Assembly: GCA_963668595.1 (NCBI GenBank)
Contig: OY764876.1
Span: 3,658,001-3,722,000, forward strand
Origin: GWE2-42-39 sp963668595
Lineage (GTDB): Bacteria > Bacteroidota > Bacteroidia > Bacteroidales > Prolixibacteraceae
Length of the DNA: 64,000 nucleotides
Reading direction: 5' to 3'
Shown here: one piece after another, positions 34,049 to 42,339 of the stretch
Numbering within the stretch: position 1 is the stretch's first letter
Layout of the letters: every line of letters starts with the position of its first letter
Program-made: the position numbers and the translations under genes
The notes under the pieces: generated by a model
Seen by the model: the letters and a program-made list of their open reading frames with translations, nothing else
Databases searched by the model: none
What the model was told of the DNA's origin: nothing

Positions 34049-35806
34049 TTGAAACGCTCTGATATATTAACCAATCGAATTTTTAAACGTTATTTCTTAC
34101 CCACAATTTTAATGACCATGGCCCTTTCAATGGGTATAATTGTGGATGGTATTATTGTTGGCAATAAGTTGGGCTCTGAAGCATTGGCGATTGTGAATTT
34201 ATCCACACCAATTGTTCTTGGGTTTAATTCAATTTATGTTTTAATGGGGGTTGGCGGATCTATTCTGGCTGCCATTGCAATTGGTCAGCGCAACGGGGGA
34301 AATGCAATTTCTTACTTTCAGCAGGCGGTTTGGATGATGCTTATCTTGTCGGCGATTGTTGTAGTTTTCGGACTAATTTTTCATACCCGTATTGCCGGAT
34401 TTATTGCCGGTGACACCGGACTGGAGGCAAAACTTATTCCGTATATAAAGATTCTTTTTTTAGGGGCCCCGTTAATGATTATTGTTCCCGGTATTGCTTG
34501 TTTTATCCGTACGGATAATAATCCGCGATTAGCTTCTATTGTTTTGATTGTTGCCAATGTAGTGAACCTTATTTTTGACCTTATCTACCTGTTTGTTTTT
34601 AATATGGGGGTTGAGGGGGCAGCTTTGGCTACGATAACCGGTTATGGGGCAGGTTTTCTGATTGTTGCAACATACCTTCTCAAGGAGAAGGTAACTTTCA
34701 GGATTAAAAAGCCGGAGATGATTTCGAAAACAAAAGCTCTTAAAATTATAGCGGCAGGACTACCTCCTGCATTAACCACTTTGTTTTTATTTCTGAAAAT
34801 ATTTCTGATTAATATTATCGTAATTAATACGCTGGGGAAATCAGGAATGGCCGTGTTCTCTGTTTGTTTATCGTGCCTGGCATTTGTATCGATGTTTATT
34901 TCCGGGGCAGCTCAAACCATTTCTCCAATTATTGGCGTGTTGCATGGCGAGCAGGATCAGCAAGGCATCAAGTTTACCATTTTTCGAACGTTTAAAATTG
35001 TTGGATTGGCAAGTCTGCTTTTAATTGCCTTGTTCGAGATCTTTCCATCGCAAGTATTACAATTTTTTGGGATTGGTACTGAAAGTGAGCTGGTGCTTGG
35101 CGTTCAGGCGATTCGTATATTTTCATTAAGCTTGTTGGGGACGGCCGTAAACGTTGTGTTGATGTATTATTTCCAGATCATTCAGCAAAAGAAAATCTCC
35201 ATGCTAATTGCTGTTGCTCAGGGATTTTTGTTGGTGGTACCACTGGCTTTTGTCTTTAGCAAAATTTGGGGAGGTTCCGGTATCTGGATTGCATTCGGAA
35301 TCAGTGAAGTTTGCACATTGATTATCGTGTTCTTTCAGACCCGGCATATTCGGCGAAATTCGGATGTGAAGCTGCAAGGGATGTTGCTTTTTAAACCAGA
35401 AACTTCAGCCAATGCTTTGTTGGATGTCAGCATTGTTGATGATGTGAAAAATGCAGCTAAATTATCAGAAGAAGTAGTTCAATTTTGTTCTGCCCATGGA
35501 TTAAATGAGCGTACATCGATGCATGTGGGATTAGCGGTGGAAGAATTGGCCGTAAACAGTTTCCTGCATGGATACAGTGACAGAACAAAGAAAGTCGTTG
35601 ATGTCCGGGTTTCGATTGGCTCTTCAGAAGTTTTAATCAGTTTAAAAGATGATGGTGTGCCATTTGATCCGACAAACAATATAGTTGCCGAAAATGACCC
35701 TGATTTTAAATCAATGGGATTGAATTTGGTTCGAAATATTGCAAGTGAAGTCAATTATACCCGGATGCTTGGGTTGAACAGCACAATCATTAAATTTCAG
35801 TATTAA
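34049..35806 (+). CDS. MATE-family transporter fused to a C-terminal RsbW-like HATPase
   Basis: Polytopic transporter followed by a kinase-like domain. About residues 1-445 form 12 TM segments of the MATE fold ('GIIVDGIIVGNKLGSEALAI', 'GVGGSILAAIAIGQRNGGN', 'PGIACFIRTDNNPRLASIV'). About 460-585 form a GHKL ATPase with N-box 'MHVGLAVEELAVNSFLHGYS', 'ISLKDDGVPFDP' and 'GLNLVRNIASEVNYT'. No ATG precedes the first TM; TTG at 34049 in an A-rich context is my choice, while the frame is open from 33920. The HATPase closely parallels the RsbW-like genes next door, suggesting transport controlled by the same partner switch. Confidence 0.82.
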   Translation: MKRSDILTNRIFKRYFLPTILMTMALSMGIIVDGIIVGNKLGSEALAIVNLSTPIVLGFNSIYVLMGVGGSILAAIAIGQRNGGNAISYFQQAVWMMLILSAIVVVFGLIFHTRIAGFIAGDTGLEAKLIPYIKILFLGAPLMIIVPGIACFIRTDNNPRLASIVLIVANVVNLIFDLIYLFVFNMGVEGAALATITGYGAGFLIVATYLLKEKVTFRIKKPEMISKTKALKIIAAGLPPALTTLFLFLKIFLINIIVINTLGKSGMAVFSVCLSCLAFVSMFISGAAQTISPIIGVLHGEQDQQGIKFTIFRTFKIVGLASLLLIALFEIFPSQVLQFFGIGTESELVLGVQAIRIFSLSLLGTAVNVVLMYYFQIIQQKKISMLIAVAQGFLLVVPLAFVFSKIWGGSGIWIAFGISEVCTLIIVFFQTRHIRRNSDVKLQGMLLFKPETSANALLDVSIVDDVKNAAKLSEEVVQFCSAHGLNERTSMHVGLAVEELAVNSFLHGYSDRTKKVVDVRVSIGSSEVLISLKDDGVPFDPTNNIVAENDPDFKSMGLNLVRNIASEVNYTRMLGLNSTIIKFQY

Positions 35807-35831
35807 GTAGCTGTTTAAACAGTTTCTAAAA

Positions 35832-35931
35832 GAAAAGCCGAAATAACGATTCGTTAAAACGGCTTGTATCAAGTTAAAAATATTTGCTTTTGATCTTTTT
35901 GACTCAAATTATAAAGCGTTGTGCAACAGTT
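35832..35931 (+). repeat. Solo terminal segment of an IS1182-like element, copy 1
   Basis: About 100 bases sharing 'taacgattcgttaaaacggc', 'tatcaagtt' and 'gcgttgtgcaac' with 37625-37719, which lies directly behind a transposase remnant. Most likely the right-hand end of a lost copy of the same element. 'agccg...cggct' around the palindrome 'aacgattcgtt' forms a hairpin that could also terminate transcription from the MATE gene. Confidence 0.65.
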
Positions 35932-35946
35932 CCGAATGTTGTGTAT

Positions 35947-36948
35947 TTATTCAGCCAAAGTCAAAACAGTTCTTCCTTTTAATTTTCCCTGTAGCATTAA
36001 TTCAATTTTTTGCGCTACATCCTCCAGTTTAATTTCATTGCAAGTGTCGTTTAATTGTTTCGGTTTCCATTCGTGAGCTAATTTATTCCAAACTATTTTC
36101 CGGTATTTCATCGGATAATTTTGAGAATCGATTCCAATGAGTGTAACACCTCTCAGGATAAAGGGAAAAACGGTTAAATCAAGTTTGGGAGATGCAACGT
36201 TTCCACAACAAGTTACAGCACCCATTGAATTGGTCGATTTAATGATGTTTTCAAGTATTACACCTCCAACCGTATCAATAGCGCCTGCAAACAAAGGTTT
36301 TAATAATGGCTTTTTATCAAAATTTTCAATCTCGCTCCGCAATAGCACTTCCTCTGCTCCAAGATGAATTAAATAATCCCGTTCTGTTTCCTTACCTGTT
36401 ATTGCAACCACTGAATAACCCAATTTACTTAAAATGGCAACACTCAATGCTCCAACTCCACCTGTTGCACCCGAAACCACTATTTTACCATCCTCTGGCT
36501 TTATCAATTCCGTAAGTCTTAAAACCGACATTCCCGCTGTTAATCCGGCAGTACCATATATCATGGCCTCTTTCATACTCATTTTTTCAGGCAATTTTAC
36601 AACCCATTCTGCTGGAACCTGAATATACTCGGCAAAACCACCGTCAGTATTCATGCCTAAATCATAACTGGTCACAATTACTTTTTCTCCAATAGCAAAT
36701 AAATCACTGTTCGATTTTTCTATTGTTCCAACTGCGTCAATTCCTGGTGTGTGCGGATAATTTCTCGTTACGCCTTTATTCCCCGAAGCCGATAATGCAT
36801 CTTTATAATTCAATGAACTGTAGTACACTTTTACCAAAACCTCGTTATCGTTCAATGTGCCAAATTCCATTTCTTTAATGGAGCTTTGAAAAATCCCATC
36901 AATCTCTTCAATCCGAAATGCTTTAAATGTAGAACTATTTTGTACCAT
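35947..36948 (-). CDS. acuI: YhdH/AcuI-type zinc-free NADPH quinone/acrylyl reductase
   Basis: Medium-chain dehydrogenase/reductase of the YhdH/YhfP group, 333 residues. 'YSSLNYKDALSASGNKGVTR' and 'PHTPGIDAVGTI' mark the catalytic domain; 'VSGATGGVGALSVAILSKLG' is the nucleotide loop; 'GAIDTVGGVILENII' is family-typical. Members reduce acrylyl-CoA or quinone-like enones with NADPH. It is divergent from an HxlR regulator across 136 bases, a layout frequently seen for redox- or electrophile-responsive oxidoreductases. Confidence 0.88.
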   Translation of the reverse strand: MVQNSSTFKAFRIEEIDGIFQSSIKEMEFGTLNDNEVLVKVYYSSLNYKDALSASGNKGVTRNYPHTPGIDAVGTIEKSNSDLFAIGEKVIVTSYDLGMNTDGGFAEYIQVPAEWVVKLPEKMSMKEAMIYGTAGLTAGMSVLRLTELIKPEDGKIVVSGATGGVGALSVAILSKLGYSVVAITGKETERDYLIHLGAEEVLLRSEIENFDKKPLLKPLFAGAIDTVGGVILENIIKSTNSMGAVTCCGNVASPKLDLTVFPFILRGVTLIGIDSQNYPMKYRKIVWNKLAHEWKPKQLNDTCNEIKLEDVAQKIELMLQGKLKGRTVLTLAE

Positions 36949-37084
36949 CTTTTGTATTTTAATTTCACTTACTTTTGTGCAAATGTCAGGATAAATATTT
37001 TGCCTGTCAAGAACTTACAAATGGTTGGTAAACGAACATTTATTTCTGTTTTTAGTGTTTTCAAGACTTTGAGGGAAGAAAAAA

Positions 37085-37411
37085 ATGAAAAAAAGTTATT
37101 GCCCGATTGATACATTTATAAATGTTGTCAAAGGAAAGCGAAAAGGAACGATCATTTTACACCTTTTTCAGGGAGACAAAAGATATAGCGAATTGGTTAA
37201 ACTATTGACTGATATTAGTGAACGAATGCTGACTAAACAGCTGAAAGAATTAGAAGCCGATGGATTAATCAATCGAACCGTTTTTCCTGAAGTTCCTCCG
37301 CGTGTTGAATACAGCTTAACTGAACTTGGTAAAGAAATTCATCCTGTCCTCAAAGGAATGTATAAGGGAGGAATGCTTTTTGAAAAATCGATTGATGATT
37401 TGCAGAACTAA
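37085..37411 (+). CDS. HxlR-family transcriptional regulator
   Basis: A 108-residue winged-helix protein with the HxlR arrangement: a Cys near the N-terminus ('SYCPIDTFINVVKGKRKGTI'), then 'YSELVKLLTDISERMLTKQL', 'LEADGLINRTVFPEVPPRVE' and 'YSLTELGKEIHPVL'. HxlR/YodB/HypR proteins sense electrophiles or disulfide stress through that Cys and control divergent oxidoreductases. The divergent reductase is the probable target. A -7-like 'TACTTTTG' lies at 36970-36977 in the shared region. Confidence 0.88.
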   Translation: MKKSYCPIDTFINVVKGKRKGTIILHLFQGDKRYSELVKLLTDISERMLTKQLKELEADGLINRTVFPEVPPRVEYSLTELGKEIHPVLKGMYKGGMLFEKSIDDLQN

Positions 37412-37596
37412 TTTACTTAAAAGTTTCCATCGGGATTAAGCAGGCTAATAAAGTAGTTAAGATGGCTGCCTGTGCTTATAATCTCAAGAAACTATTGAAG
37501 TTCGTCAAAAATGATTTGCATACAAAGGCACAAAGTGCTCAAGCCTTTGTGAATCGTCTTTTGTGGGCTTATTTTAGTCCAATAGTTCTGGTTTAA
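37411..37596 (+). pseudogene. C-terminal remnant of an IS1182-type DDE transposase
   Basis: The frame reads 'VSIGIKQANKVVKMAACAYN' then 'LKKLLKFV' and stops at 37596. This is the characteristic C-terminal end of IS1182/IS4-superfamily transposases, which end in an AYNLKK-type block. Everything upstream of about residue 5 of the fragment is gone, replaced by the HxlR gene's 3' end, so it is a dead fragment. The element's right end follows at 37625-37719. Confidence 0.72.
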
Positions 37597-37624
37597 GCTA
37601 TTCAATTTTTGCATCATCAAAAAC

Positions 37625-37719
37625 AAAAGCTGTAATAACGATTCGTTAAAACGGCTTATATCAAGTTGAAATATTGGCTTTCTATCCCTTTGTTCTAGTT
37701 TTAAGGCGTTGTGCAACGG
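37625..37719 (+). repeat. Right end of the IS1182-like remnant, copy 2
   Basis: Shares about 100 bases with 35832-35931 in the same orientation and ends at 'gcgttgtgcaac'. Directly beyond it lies 'ggttacatttgttagcatta', where the cassette boundary of the HExxH lipoprotein gene begins, so the element seems to have inserted into or truncated the palindrome expected there. Confidence 0.65.
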
Positions 37720-37734
37720 TTACATTTGTTAGCA

Positions 37735-38853
37735 TTAGTACTTTTTTGAATTAATAAATTTTTCCCATCTATTTTTTTCTTTCTGTAAATCATAGTTTTT
37801 AATCATAATTGGAAAGTATTCATCTAACGTTAAATCAGACTTTTCATACTTTTTCAATTCTTCAAAAAAGAAGGGCATAAGTGTAAAACCCATTGCATAT
37901 TGATTATTGATTTCTTCTATAGTTTTTTCATTTGTCCAATTATAATGTTTTGCTCTTAGAACATAGTCAATTGTTCTTACTAATGATTCAGCAGCTAATG
38001 CATCCAATCCCAGATAAAAATCACCTTTTTTTTGTCGAGTTTGTATTCCAATATTACTTGCATTCTTTATTTTCCACAATTCTGTTGAATGTTTATCAAG
38101 CATTGGGTTCACAATATGATGCAATGCTTCATGATAAAATGCATCAGGGCCTGGCAAAGTCTTTCGTGGTGAGACAATAATGTAAATGTCTTTCGTAGAG
38201 GCACAAGTAAATCCAGATTCATTTTGCATGAAGGGGCAAATGTTAAAATGAATTTTTATTGAATCAAAGCGGTTCTCATTAATCCTACAAAATTTTACTA
38301 TGTCATCAATTGCTTTATCTGTATAAGGCGCATATTCGTAATTTGCCTTCTTTAAGTTCGCATAATATCTGTCCCATAAGGATGGAATATTAGCTTTTAA
38401 ATAAAATTCATTTAACAAGGCTGTAAACTTTTCATCTTTTCTATATTTAGGCGTTATTAGAGTGGCTGAATCTGGGAGCCAATGAAAGTTGGGTGGTAAC
38501 GATAAGTCAAATGATTTACATCCAACAGCAGCAAACGTTGTTCCATCAGTTGATTTATAAGTTCCGGAAATCTTTTCTTTATACTCTCGGGGTAAAATAG
38601 AATCTAATTGATTCCTCAAATCTAATCTCTCACGTGTCATAACTGTGTTTTCATAGTCATAACCTGAAATATTGGCAAAAGCCAATGCAGTAAAAAGACG
38701 AATATCTGGTTCTAAATCAAATCGGAGGGTGTCATAAGTAACGGCTTTATTAAAAACTTGCTTACTTGATTTTTCTATTTTATTTGTTTCAGTTTTTGGT
38801 CGATTATTGCAACCAAATATCAAAAACAGGAATGCAATTGAAATGAGTTTCAT
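37735..38853 (-). CDS. HExxH lipoprotein, cassette gene (DUF4932-like metallopeptidase)
   Basis: From the ATG at 38853 the product has 372 residues with a lipoprotein signal ('AFLFLIFGC'). A zinc-protease motif 'YHEALHHIVNP' (HExxH) lies two-thirds along, with a possible third ligand in 'LDALAAESLVRTIDYVL'. 'VGCKSFDLSLPPNFHW' is an unassigned conserved-looking block. The gene is flanked by inverted copies of gttagcatta: 37728-37740 past the stop and 38863-38875 before the start. The frame extends to 39171, but that part runs through a palindromic site and the next gene, so I reject it. Role unknown; resembles DUF4932 proteins. Confidence 0.78.
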   Translation of the reverse strand: MKLISIAFLFLIFGCNNRPKTETNKIEKSSKQVFNKAVTYDTLRFDLEPDIRLFTALAFANISGYDYENTVMTRERLDLRNQLDSILPREYKEKISGTYKSTDGTTFAAVGCKSFDLSLPPNFHWLPDSATLITPKYRKDEKFTALLNEFYLKANIPSLWDRYYANLKKANYEYAPYTDKAIDDIVKFCRINENRFDSIKIHFNICPFMQNESGFTCASTKDIYIIVSPRKTLPGPDAFYHEALHHIVNPMLDKHSTELWKIKNASNIGIQTRQKKGDFYLGLDALAAESLVRTIDYVLRAKHYNWTNEKTIEEINNQYAMGFTLMPFFFEELKKYEKSDLTLDEYFPIMIKNYDLQKEKNRWEKFINSKKY

Positions 38854-38869
38854 CTTTTTTAGTATTAAT

Positions 38870-38999
38870 GCTAACGGTTGGTACATGTTGTCGGGGCGGA
38901 TTTCGGAGAGCGTTCCTGTCCGAAGGGCATGAACGGCGATGCGAGAATCCGCAGTTGGCGAACCACCAAACCCGCCCTGCAATATGTACCGTGTTGAAC
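38870..38999 (-). repeat. attC-like imperfect palindrome 2
   Basis: About 130 bases. On the minus strand it begins 'gttcaac', a perfect RYYYAAC, and ends 'accGTTAGCA' at the boundary of the HExxH cassette. Outer arms 'ggtacatgttg.cggggcgg' and 'ggtacatattg..gggcgg' (reverse strand) pair with a one-base bulge, the signature of the extrahelical bases of integron attC sites. The inner part is GC-rich relative to neighbouring genes. Confidence 0.62.
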
Positions 39000-39084
39000 T
39001 AAATCCGCCTACGGGCGGATAGCTGATTAAAAGTACCCGATTCTTTCGTAATTCGGAGATTATTAACCACAAAAATTTCTGAAT

Positions 39085-39990
39085 ATGAGAAAGAAATCGG
39101 GACTTACTATCATTGAGCAGGCAGTTGTGCTTGTTCCTGAGTTTGAAAAAGTTTTTGGTAAGCTGGAACAACAGGTTACCTTACGCGGACAGAGCAAAAG
39201 TACTCTGGATAATTATATCCGGCGCATTGCCCTGTTTGTAATCCATTTTGAGAAACTTCCGGAGCAGATCGACTCTGAAGAAATCAACGAATATCTGGCT
39301 GCTTTAGCCCGTGATCCGCGCTCCCCAGGACGGAGTAGTTTTAAACACATGGTTTACGGACTTCGATACTATTACCGCCTACTGGGGATGAACAAAAATG
39401 CCATTGCCCTGCCTTCTCTGAAAAAAGAAGCCAAACTTCCGGTTATACTGAACCAGAAGGAACTTAAAGAGCTTTTCTCTGCACCAAAACTGCTTAAACA
39501 ACGGGTAGTACTCACCCTTATTTATTCTGCCGGGTTACGCGGCCAGGAGGTGATTAACCTGAAAATCTCAGACATCGATTTTGACCGTCGTACCATCCAC
39601 ATCCGTCAAAGCAAGTACAAAAAAGACCGGATTGTTCCTCTTTCTGATTACATGGCCTCAGGCCTAAAAAAATATCTTTCAGCTGAAAACCCACACATCT
39701 GGTTGTTCAACGGAAAAGAACCCGATGGACGTTACAGCGTGCGAGGTCTGTCGTGGGTAATGCGCGAGAACCTGAAAAAAACATCTATATCCAAGGACGT
39801 GAACCTTCACTCGCTGCGCCATTCCTATGCAACACACTTGTTGGAACAGGGTTTGAATATTGTCTCCCTGAAAGAGTTGCTTGGGCATGCCGACATCTCC
39901 ACCACCATGATTTACCTGCACGTGGCACAATGCCCGTTGATCAAACCACATAGCCCGCTGGACACACTTTATAACTTGCAAAAAAAGTGA
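39085..39990 (+). CDS. Tyrosine recombinase of the IS91-type element
   Basis: A full-length XerC/D-like site-specific recombinase, 301 residues. The core-binding domain has 'TLRGQSKSTLDNYIRRIALF'. Catalytic residues are present: Arg in 'YSAGLRGQEVINL', Lys in 'HIRQSKYKKDRIVPL', His-x-x-Arg in 'LHSLRHSYATHLL', His in 'LLGHADIS' and nucleophile Tyr in 'STTMIYLHV'. Its stop overlaps the transposase start (GTGA), implying translational coupling. Such recombinase-HUH transposase pairs are a recurrent element type in Bacteroidota. It is distinct from the truncated recombinase at 44055-44345. Confidence 0.92.
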   Translation: MRKKSGLTIIEQAVVLVPEFEKVFGKLEQQVTLRGQSKSTLDNYIRRIALFVIHFEKLPEQIDSEEINEYLAALARDPRSPGRSSFKHMVYGLRYYYRLLGMNKNAIALPSLKKEAKLPVILNQKELKELFSAPKLLKQRVVLTLIYSAGLRGQEVINLKISDIDFDRRTIHIRQSKYKKDRIVPLSDYMASGLKKYLSAENPHIWLFNGKEPDGRYSVRGLSWVMRENLKKTSISKDVNLHSLRHSYATHLLEQGLNIVSLKELLGHADISTTMIYLHVAQCPLIKPHSPLDTLYNLQKK

Positions 39991-41156
39991 GAGCCAGATT
40001 CGAACTGGCTGATGTGGTCAATATCTTTGGCCCGGAACTGACAGCCAGAACAAAGCAGACTCCTTTGCAGCTAAAGGTTCTGGGTAAAATAGCCTCTTGC
40101 CGAACCGCCGCTCTGGGCGGACACGAAGAAGCTTGCGAAAACTGTGGTACCGTGCGTTACAGTTACAACAGTTGTGGAGACCGTCATTGTCCCAAATGCC
40201 ATGCGGCAAAACAAGCCTTCTGGATTGAAAACCTGATGCAAACCACTCTGCCCATAAAGCATTACCATCTTGTATTTACAGTGCCGCACCTGTTGAACCA
40301 GGTTTGTCTGCATAACCAGCGGTTGTATTACGATCTGCTTTTTACTGCGGTATGGAATACACTCCGGTCGTTCGGCTATTCCCATTTTGGTGCAGAAACC
40401 GGGACTGTCGCAGTCTTACACTCATGGGGACAAAACCTGAGTTTGCACCCGCACATCCACTGCCTTGTTCCTGCTGCCGGTTATACATTGGATGGGCAGT
40501 GGAAAAATATTGGTCATTCGCAAAATTATCTTTATCCGGTACACCAACTGAGTGAAGCTTTTAAAGCAAGGTTTCTCGATAGCCTCAAACGTGCGTTGCG
40601 CAAACAAAACGAATTGGATTTGTTCAACCATGCCGTGCAACAAGCCTACCAAACCAAATGGGTGGTACATTGTGAACCTTCAATGGCCAGTGCCGAACAT
40701 GTGGTTAAGTATCTGGGACAATACACACACCGTGTGGCTATTACCAACCAGCGGATACTAAATATTGCCGAAAGGAAAGTGACCTTCGTTGCAAAAGATT
40801 ACCGAGACAGGGGCACACAAAAGCCCATAACGCTTGATGGCGTTGAGTTCCTGCGGCGCTTTGCCATGCACATTCTCCCCAAAAGGTTTGTCAAAATCCG
40901 GCGGTTTGGCATTTATAACCACACCACAAAACGAAGCCTTCAGTTACTGTTCGTGCCGGAAGAAAAACCCGACATTAATGCACTTATAAAACAAGAAAAA
41001 GCACCCGAAACCAATGTTGAGCGGTTTGCAAGGCTAACGGGAGTAAACCCCTGTCTTTGCCAGGTGTGTAAGACCGGGAGAATAGTTACAATAAGGGAAC
41101 TGCCTCGCATCAGGTCTCCGGGTTTGAACCACCGAAAAACCCTCAGCCTCATTTAA
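39987..41156 (+). CDS. IS91-family HUH transposase
   Basis: A 389-residue rolling-circle transposase starting at GTG 39987. It has an N-terminal zinc-binding domain ('CENCGTVRYSYNSCGDRHCP', 'KCHAAK'), then the Y2_Tnp domain with the HUH motif 'LHPHIHCLVPAAG' and the tyrosine region 'VKYLGQYTHRVAI'. A second cysteine pair near the C-terminus ('PCLCQVCKTGR') completes it. It appears intact, so the element may still be active. Coupled to the recombinase gene by a 4-base overlap. Confidence 0.93.
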   Translation: MRARFELADVVNIFGPELTARTKQTPLQLKVLGKIASCRTAALGGHEEACENCGTVRYSYNSCGDRHCPKCHAAKQAFWIENLMQTTLPIKHYHLVFTVPHLLNQVCLHNQRLYYDLLFTAVWNTLRSFGYSHFGAETGTVAVLHSWGQNLSLHPHIHCLVPAAGYTLDGQWKNIGHSQNYLYPVHQLSEAFKARFLDSLKRALRKQNELDLFNHAVQQAYQTKWVVHCEPSMASAEHVVKYLGQYTHRVAITNQRILNIAERKVTFVAKDYRDRGTQKPITLDGVEFLRRFAMHILPKRFVKIRRFGIYNHTTKRSLQLLFVPEEKPDINALIKQEKAPETNVERFARLTGVNPCLCQVCKTGRIVTIRELPRIRSPGLNHRKTLSLI

Positions 41157-41438
41157 TAACAAACATCAATTATGCGTCATCCTGCGCAACAGGGAAAGGT
41201 ATGCCCATAGGCCAACAGAAACACAAAAAAAGCAGAGAAAAAACACAGTTTGTCCTTGCAAATGAAGTGAAAAAGCACAAAAACCTGCAGTACGTCAAAG
41301 AACGTTATATCATTTAATTTACTTCAAAAAAACAAAAACGGTCGATAAGTGCATAGCCATGAATCCGGCGGATGTAGTCCAACACAGACTCATCGCTGGG
41401 TCTTGCAGACCGCTCAGAGTCCTATTTATTATGCAACG

Positions 41439-42170
41439 TTATTTTCCTCTCATAATATCAAGTTGATACATTGCTTCATTGTCTAATTGCTGCTCTAACC
41501 AATCATCAAAGTACTCGATTAGTTCCGGTGCAAGTTTCAATGCTTCTCCTAATTCTGTGACATTTTTAAGCCTTATTGGCTTTAAATTTTCAAATAAACC
41601 TTCATAAACATCCTTTGTTTCCTTGTCAATAAAATCGTCTGGATTATTTGAAACATAAATCAAGTCATAAAGTAACGGAAATTCACTCTCAACAAATTCA
41701 CAAATGTTCCGTAATATCAATGCATCATTGAAATTGTTTTTATTATTTTGAAATGGTGGCTTTTTGTTCGAAGCAAGTTCTGCGATAAATAATTTTTGAG
41801 TTTCTGTGGTGTTTATGATTGTGCATGAATTCATAAATGTTTCTATCTCCTCAACCCTCTCTTTTGCTTTTTGAATTCTGTTAGACTCAGTTTTATATTC
41901 AGAAATAATTTGCAAATACTTCTCTTTTGAATCACTTGAAAAATGATTTGCAAGATTTATGGCTGATTTATATTCATTCTTGATATTAGCAGTCAAATTT
42001 TTAATTGTTGTCTCTTTGTTACGTGACCATTCTTTCAGAATTATGTCGTTTAGGAGGACTCTAATTTCTCCATTTTCTTTCATTTCTTTGAATTTTACCC
42101 AAAGTTCATAAAACGTGTCCTTTGTCAAGTATATCCAAATCTGTGTGTCTAATGCTATGTTTGTTGTCAT
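41439..42170 (-). CDS. DUF4935 PIN-like protein, cassette gene
   Basis: A 243-residue soluble protein. The N-terminal 'NIALDTQIWIYLTKD' has the first PIN-domain Asp; further acidic positions lie in 'LNDIILKEWSR', 'NNFNDALILRNICEFVE' and 'YVSNNPDDFIDKETKD', matching the DUF4935 PIN-like nuclease family. No antitoxin gene is adjacent. The coding region is bounded by inverted 'ttatgcaac': 41429-41440 past the stop and 42190-42203 before the start. Proposed role: RNase effector in stress or phage defence (inference from the family and single-gene cassette setting). Confidence 0.8.
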   Translation of the reverse strand: MTTNIALDTQIWIYLTKDTFYELWVKFKEMKENGEIRVLLNDIILKEWSRNKETTIKNLTANIKNEYKSAINLANHFSSDSKEKYLQIISEYKTESNRIQKAKERVEEIETFMNSCTIINTTETQKLFIAELASNKKPPFQNNKNNFNDALILRNICEFVESEFPLLYDLIYVSNNPDDFIDKETKDVYEGLFENLKPIRLKNVTELGEALKLAPELIEYFDDWLEQQLDNEAMYQLDIMRGK

Positions 42171-42192
42171 TTATTTGTCGCTTTTTTATAAT

Positions 42193-42335
42193 GTTGCATA
42201 ACGTATGGCGGTATGAAACGTAGCGGATTGCGTGGCTGCAAACCTATCCCCCGATACTGACCTTGCCAGCGGGAACTAAGCTTGCAAATTGCACTGAAAC
42301 CGCTATGTTTTATGACCGCGTGTTAGCACACGTAC
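42193..42335 (-). repeat. attC-like imperfect palindrome 1
   Basis: Sits between the AAA ATPase gene and the DUF4935 gene. On the minus strand it runs from 'gtgtgctaac' just past the ATPase stop to 'ccatacGTTATGCAAC'. Its outer arms pair over about 25 bases: 'gcggtatgaaacgtagcgg' near 42208 against 'ccgctatgttttatgaccgc' near 42300, with mismatches. The centre contains 'cccgatactgaccttgcc' without coding potential. The terminal 'gttagcacacgtac' is complementary to the sequence in front of the same ATPase gene, as in an integron cassette. Confidence 0.62.
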
Positions 42336-42339
42336 TTTT

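Larger units (their letters stand above)
39000..41428 (+). mobile_element. IS91-type element with a tyrosine recombinase gene
   Basis: Two overlapping genes (tyrosine recombinase and HUH transposase) with non-coding ends. The left end starts at about 39000 directly after 'gttgaac', i.e. next to a GAAC tetranucleotide such as IS91 elements use as target, and contains a hairpin 'atccgcctacgggcggat'. The right end (41157-41428) is non-coding and ends near 'tcagagtcctatttatt'. 'atccggcggat' near 41377 mirrors the left hairpin. There is no target duplication that I can see, as expected for rolling-circle elements. Boundaries are approximate. Confidence 0.75.

Noticed and set aside
38854..39171. 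Longer start for the HExxH lipoprotein gene
   Set aside because: It runs through the attC-like palindrome and into the recombinase gene on the other strand; a lipoprotein signal starts at 38853.
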